A stretch of DNA of 64,000 nt from Garcia nutans. Lineage: Eukaryota > Streptophyta > Magnoliopsida > Malpighiales > Euphorbiaceae. A model generated the notes under the pieces. That model had not been told where the DNA came from and made no database searches. It saw nothing but the letters and a program-made list of their open reading frames with translations. The DNA lies in NCBI GenBank assembly GCA_947685225.1, contig CANTUV010000039.1:37502001-37566000 (forward strand), in the 5' to 3' direction. Shown here piece after piece: positions 62,501-64,000 of the stretch; the stretch's first letter is position 1; every line of letters starts with the position of its first letter. A program made the position numbers and the translations under genes.

Positions 62501-62596
62501 CTCAAGTTATAGGTCACGTTCTGAATTCCTTTGTTCTAAGCCTAAATCATATCCTCAATGTCTGTTTCTTACCAATCTGGAATTCGGGATGTTACA
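59571..62596 (-). repeat. LARD 5' LTR (right copy)
   Basis: Matches 54852-57803 throughout but is 74 bp longer because part of the hairpin array (60327-60521) is duplicated in tandem. It ends at 62596 and is followed by TATTC. Confidence 0.92.
60327..60521. repeat. Expanded hairpin array in LARD right LTR
   Basis: As the left array, plus a second copy of the ATGGG and CCAATGGG hairpins. In the two tandem copies the stem pair differs on both sides: CAGGAATGGG/CCCATCCTG against CAAGAATGGG/CCCATCTTG. Confidence 0.92.
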
Positions 62597-62601
62597 TATT
62601 C

Positions 62602-64000
62602 ATCCATTGAACTAACATCTATTGAACCTTCTCTTTCTTTCTTTCAATGATTCTTTGACCCACGATACAATATGACTCCACCTTAAACTCTCCATTTCTA
62701 TGCAATTTTGGGTAATTCAGTAATCAATTGTACCTTCTTTCCTATAGCAAGTTTTAAATTCTCCTTGAAAGGAGTGTTGAAATTTTGTTTCCTTCTAATT
62801 GACATTTTTCAAGCACCTTCAAAGCACTGATTTCTATTAAACAAAATCATTTTTTTTCTCTTTGTTTTCTCCACCTCTCAAATTCGCCCTCTTTAAGACT
62901 CATAAGACATGATCCAAACATCAATATCCAATCACTATAATTTTTTAGTTCAACCTCAATTCCATTCATAAAAATCACATTACTAAAATAAAAAAATGTT
63001 TTATCAAATACAACCTTGCACAAGGAGAAATTGAAGCATAATTTGTTTTGGAGAGGAATTGTGGTTTGAGCTTGGTTGGAATGGTTAAAAGTGTGTGGAT
63101 TTGGCAAAATGCCCATTCCAGTACTTTTGGTGCCTTTAGTGGATTACATTGTTGGTTGAATTTGTATGGTGGGTAATGGATTTGTTGTGGAGTGAGTTGA
63201 TGTTAGAAAAGACCTATGGATAGAAATTTGCTTTGGATATGTGCTTTGATGTGGGGAATTGGTTTGTTGTGGAAGTATGGTTGTTATGGTGAAATGGCTT
63301 GTTATGAGGGGTATGGATTGTTATGGAAGTGTGACATGTTGTGGAGAAGTGGGTTACTGCAATGATATGATTTGCTGCGAAAGTATGATTTATAGTGAGA
63401 GAATGGTTTGTTATGGAGGTGAGGTTTGTTGTGGGAAGTTTTCTATTATATTGATGTGAGTTTTGCTGTGGAGGTGAAGTTTGCTGCGGAGTTATGGTTA
63501 TGAGTTTTAAGCTGATTGATGGGTCTGAACTTGGCACGAGAGAGTCTTTATCAAATCTGCTAATTGATCCATTTGTTTCTAAAATGAGGATTGTGTATCT
63601 TGTTGATCTTTGTTCTGTTGATTTTGTAACTTAAAATGCTCATAAACCTCTTTTCTGAAGGTTTCTGTGCATCGGTCCTTGACTTTCATGTGCTCTTCCA
63701 TCTATCACAGTTGGTGGATTTATTGGAAAGAAAGAGGTGAAGATCATCTCACTTCCTATTAGGTTTGAAAAGTTGGATACGCATGAGGAAGGTAGAAAAA
63801 TAGCTCTAGCACCCTTATATGCCGGTTCATTGGAACCGATCTCTTCTTTAGTCCTAAGGACATGCCATTATTAATTACTAAAGCATTATGTAAAATTAAA
63901 CAATAATTTTATAATGGAGTAAAATAAATATTCAGTTATTATTCTAGTATGCAAATGTTAAAGAGGAAATGTATGCATGATGAAAACAATGAGCACTCAC
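62602..64000 (-). mobile_element. Element Y internal remnant, right of the LARD
   Basis: It continues Y to the window end. Apart from the gag-like fragment at 63507-63701 I see no pol domain. The stretch 63214-63480 is a run of imperfect TTGTTRTGGAAGTRTGG-like repeats. A 5' LTR and primer site were not found before 64000, so they lie outside or are lost. Confidence 0.55.
63507..63701 (-). pseudogene. Possible N-terminal gag fragment of element Y
   Basis: The minus-strand frame from ATG at 63701 reads MEEHMKVKDRCTETFRKEVY, then QNQQNKDQQDTQ, an in-frame TAG (codon 41, probably from CAG) and KQMDQLADLIKTL. The Gln/Lys-rich, coiled-coil-like character and position in the element suggest the start of Gag of a Ty3 element. 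No Gag core domain or zinc knuckle follows, so the assignment is tentative. Confidence 0.4.

Larger units (their letters stand above)
54852..62596 (-). mobile_element. LARD-like non-autonomous LTR retrotransposon, complete
   Basis: Perfect target duplication TATTC (54847-54851 and 62597-62601). Two LTRs of 2952 and 3026 bp differ by roughly 1.3% by eye plus one 74-bp tandem duplication. A tRNA-Met primer site and a polypurine tract sit in the correct inverted positions. The internal region is only about 1.77 kb and shows no gag or pol. LTR ends (TGTAACATCCC...GGGGTGTTACA), primer site and polypurine context resemble the Tekay elements to the left, so their enzymes may mobilise it in trans. 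It inserted into element Y. Confidence 0.9.

Noticed and set aside
63259..63459. Cys/Gly/Met-rich 66-codon frame
   Set aside because: It comes from TGTTATGGA-like tandem words in element Y.

Overview
The window is nuclear DNA of a dicot plant and is almost entirely retrotransposon. The organism call rests on a TIR-type resistance-like gene with spliceable introns (TIR-NB genes are largely a dicot feature), AT-rich intergenic DNA, and Ty3/gypsy chromoviruses of the Tekay/Del type primed by initiator tRNA-Met. No bacterial-style operons, rRNA or tRNA genes, or CRISPR arrays were seen.

Left part (1-45871): a stack of nested LTR elements that I resolved from LTR ends, primer sites and 5-bp target duplications. 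A copia element, of which only the 3' end is visible (44982-45871), received Ty3 element E1 (5' end outside the window). E1's 3' LTR received E2 (5935-44128; duplication ATTTA on both sides). E2's 3' LTR, 4 bp from its end, received E3 (18442-44119). E2's protease region received an inverted, later truncated element R (9839-13827). E3's 5' LTR received the complete young element E4 (18725-28442; TTAGG) and solo LTR A (30619-33150; AGGTC). E3's reverse transcriptase received inverted solo LTR B (36240-38754; TGAAA/TGACA). E4 is the best preserved: two near-identical 2.43-kb LTRs and one gag-pol frame interrupted only by three TAG codons. E3's frame is also free of frameshifts; E1 and E2 are badly decayed. 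The ends of all these LTRs are alike (TGTAAYAYC...GTGTTACA), and the LTRs share modules (leader splice donor, palindrome array, variable repeat cassette, twin hairpin) that are combined differently in different copies.

Middle part (45872-54239): the only host-gene-like region. Three tandem 512-bp units (47899-49434) lie upstream of a gene model with three exons: TIR domain (50090-50916), NB domain (51111-51909) and, through a well-formed phase-0 intron, an exon carrying a DUF4283 domain and a CCHC zinc knuckle of LINE-ORF1 type (52027-53329). The NB domain has lost the Walker A lysine and the GLPL region, and exon 3 has a one-base frameshift in a T run, so the gene may be a pseudogene or an unusual TIR-NB with an integrated retrotransposon-derived domain.

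Right part (54240-64000): the 3' LTR (54240-54747, minus strand) and internal remnant of another LTR element Y, split by a LARD-like non-autonomous element (54852-62596, minus strand, duplication TATTC). The LARD has 3-kb LTRs, a tRNA-Met primer site, a polypurine tract, and only about 1.8 kb of internal DNA without visible pol. It carries arrays of short hairpins with constant loops and covarying stems, the most intriguing non-coding structure in the window.
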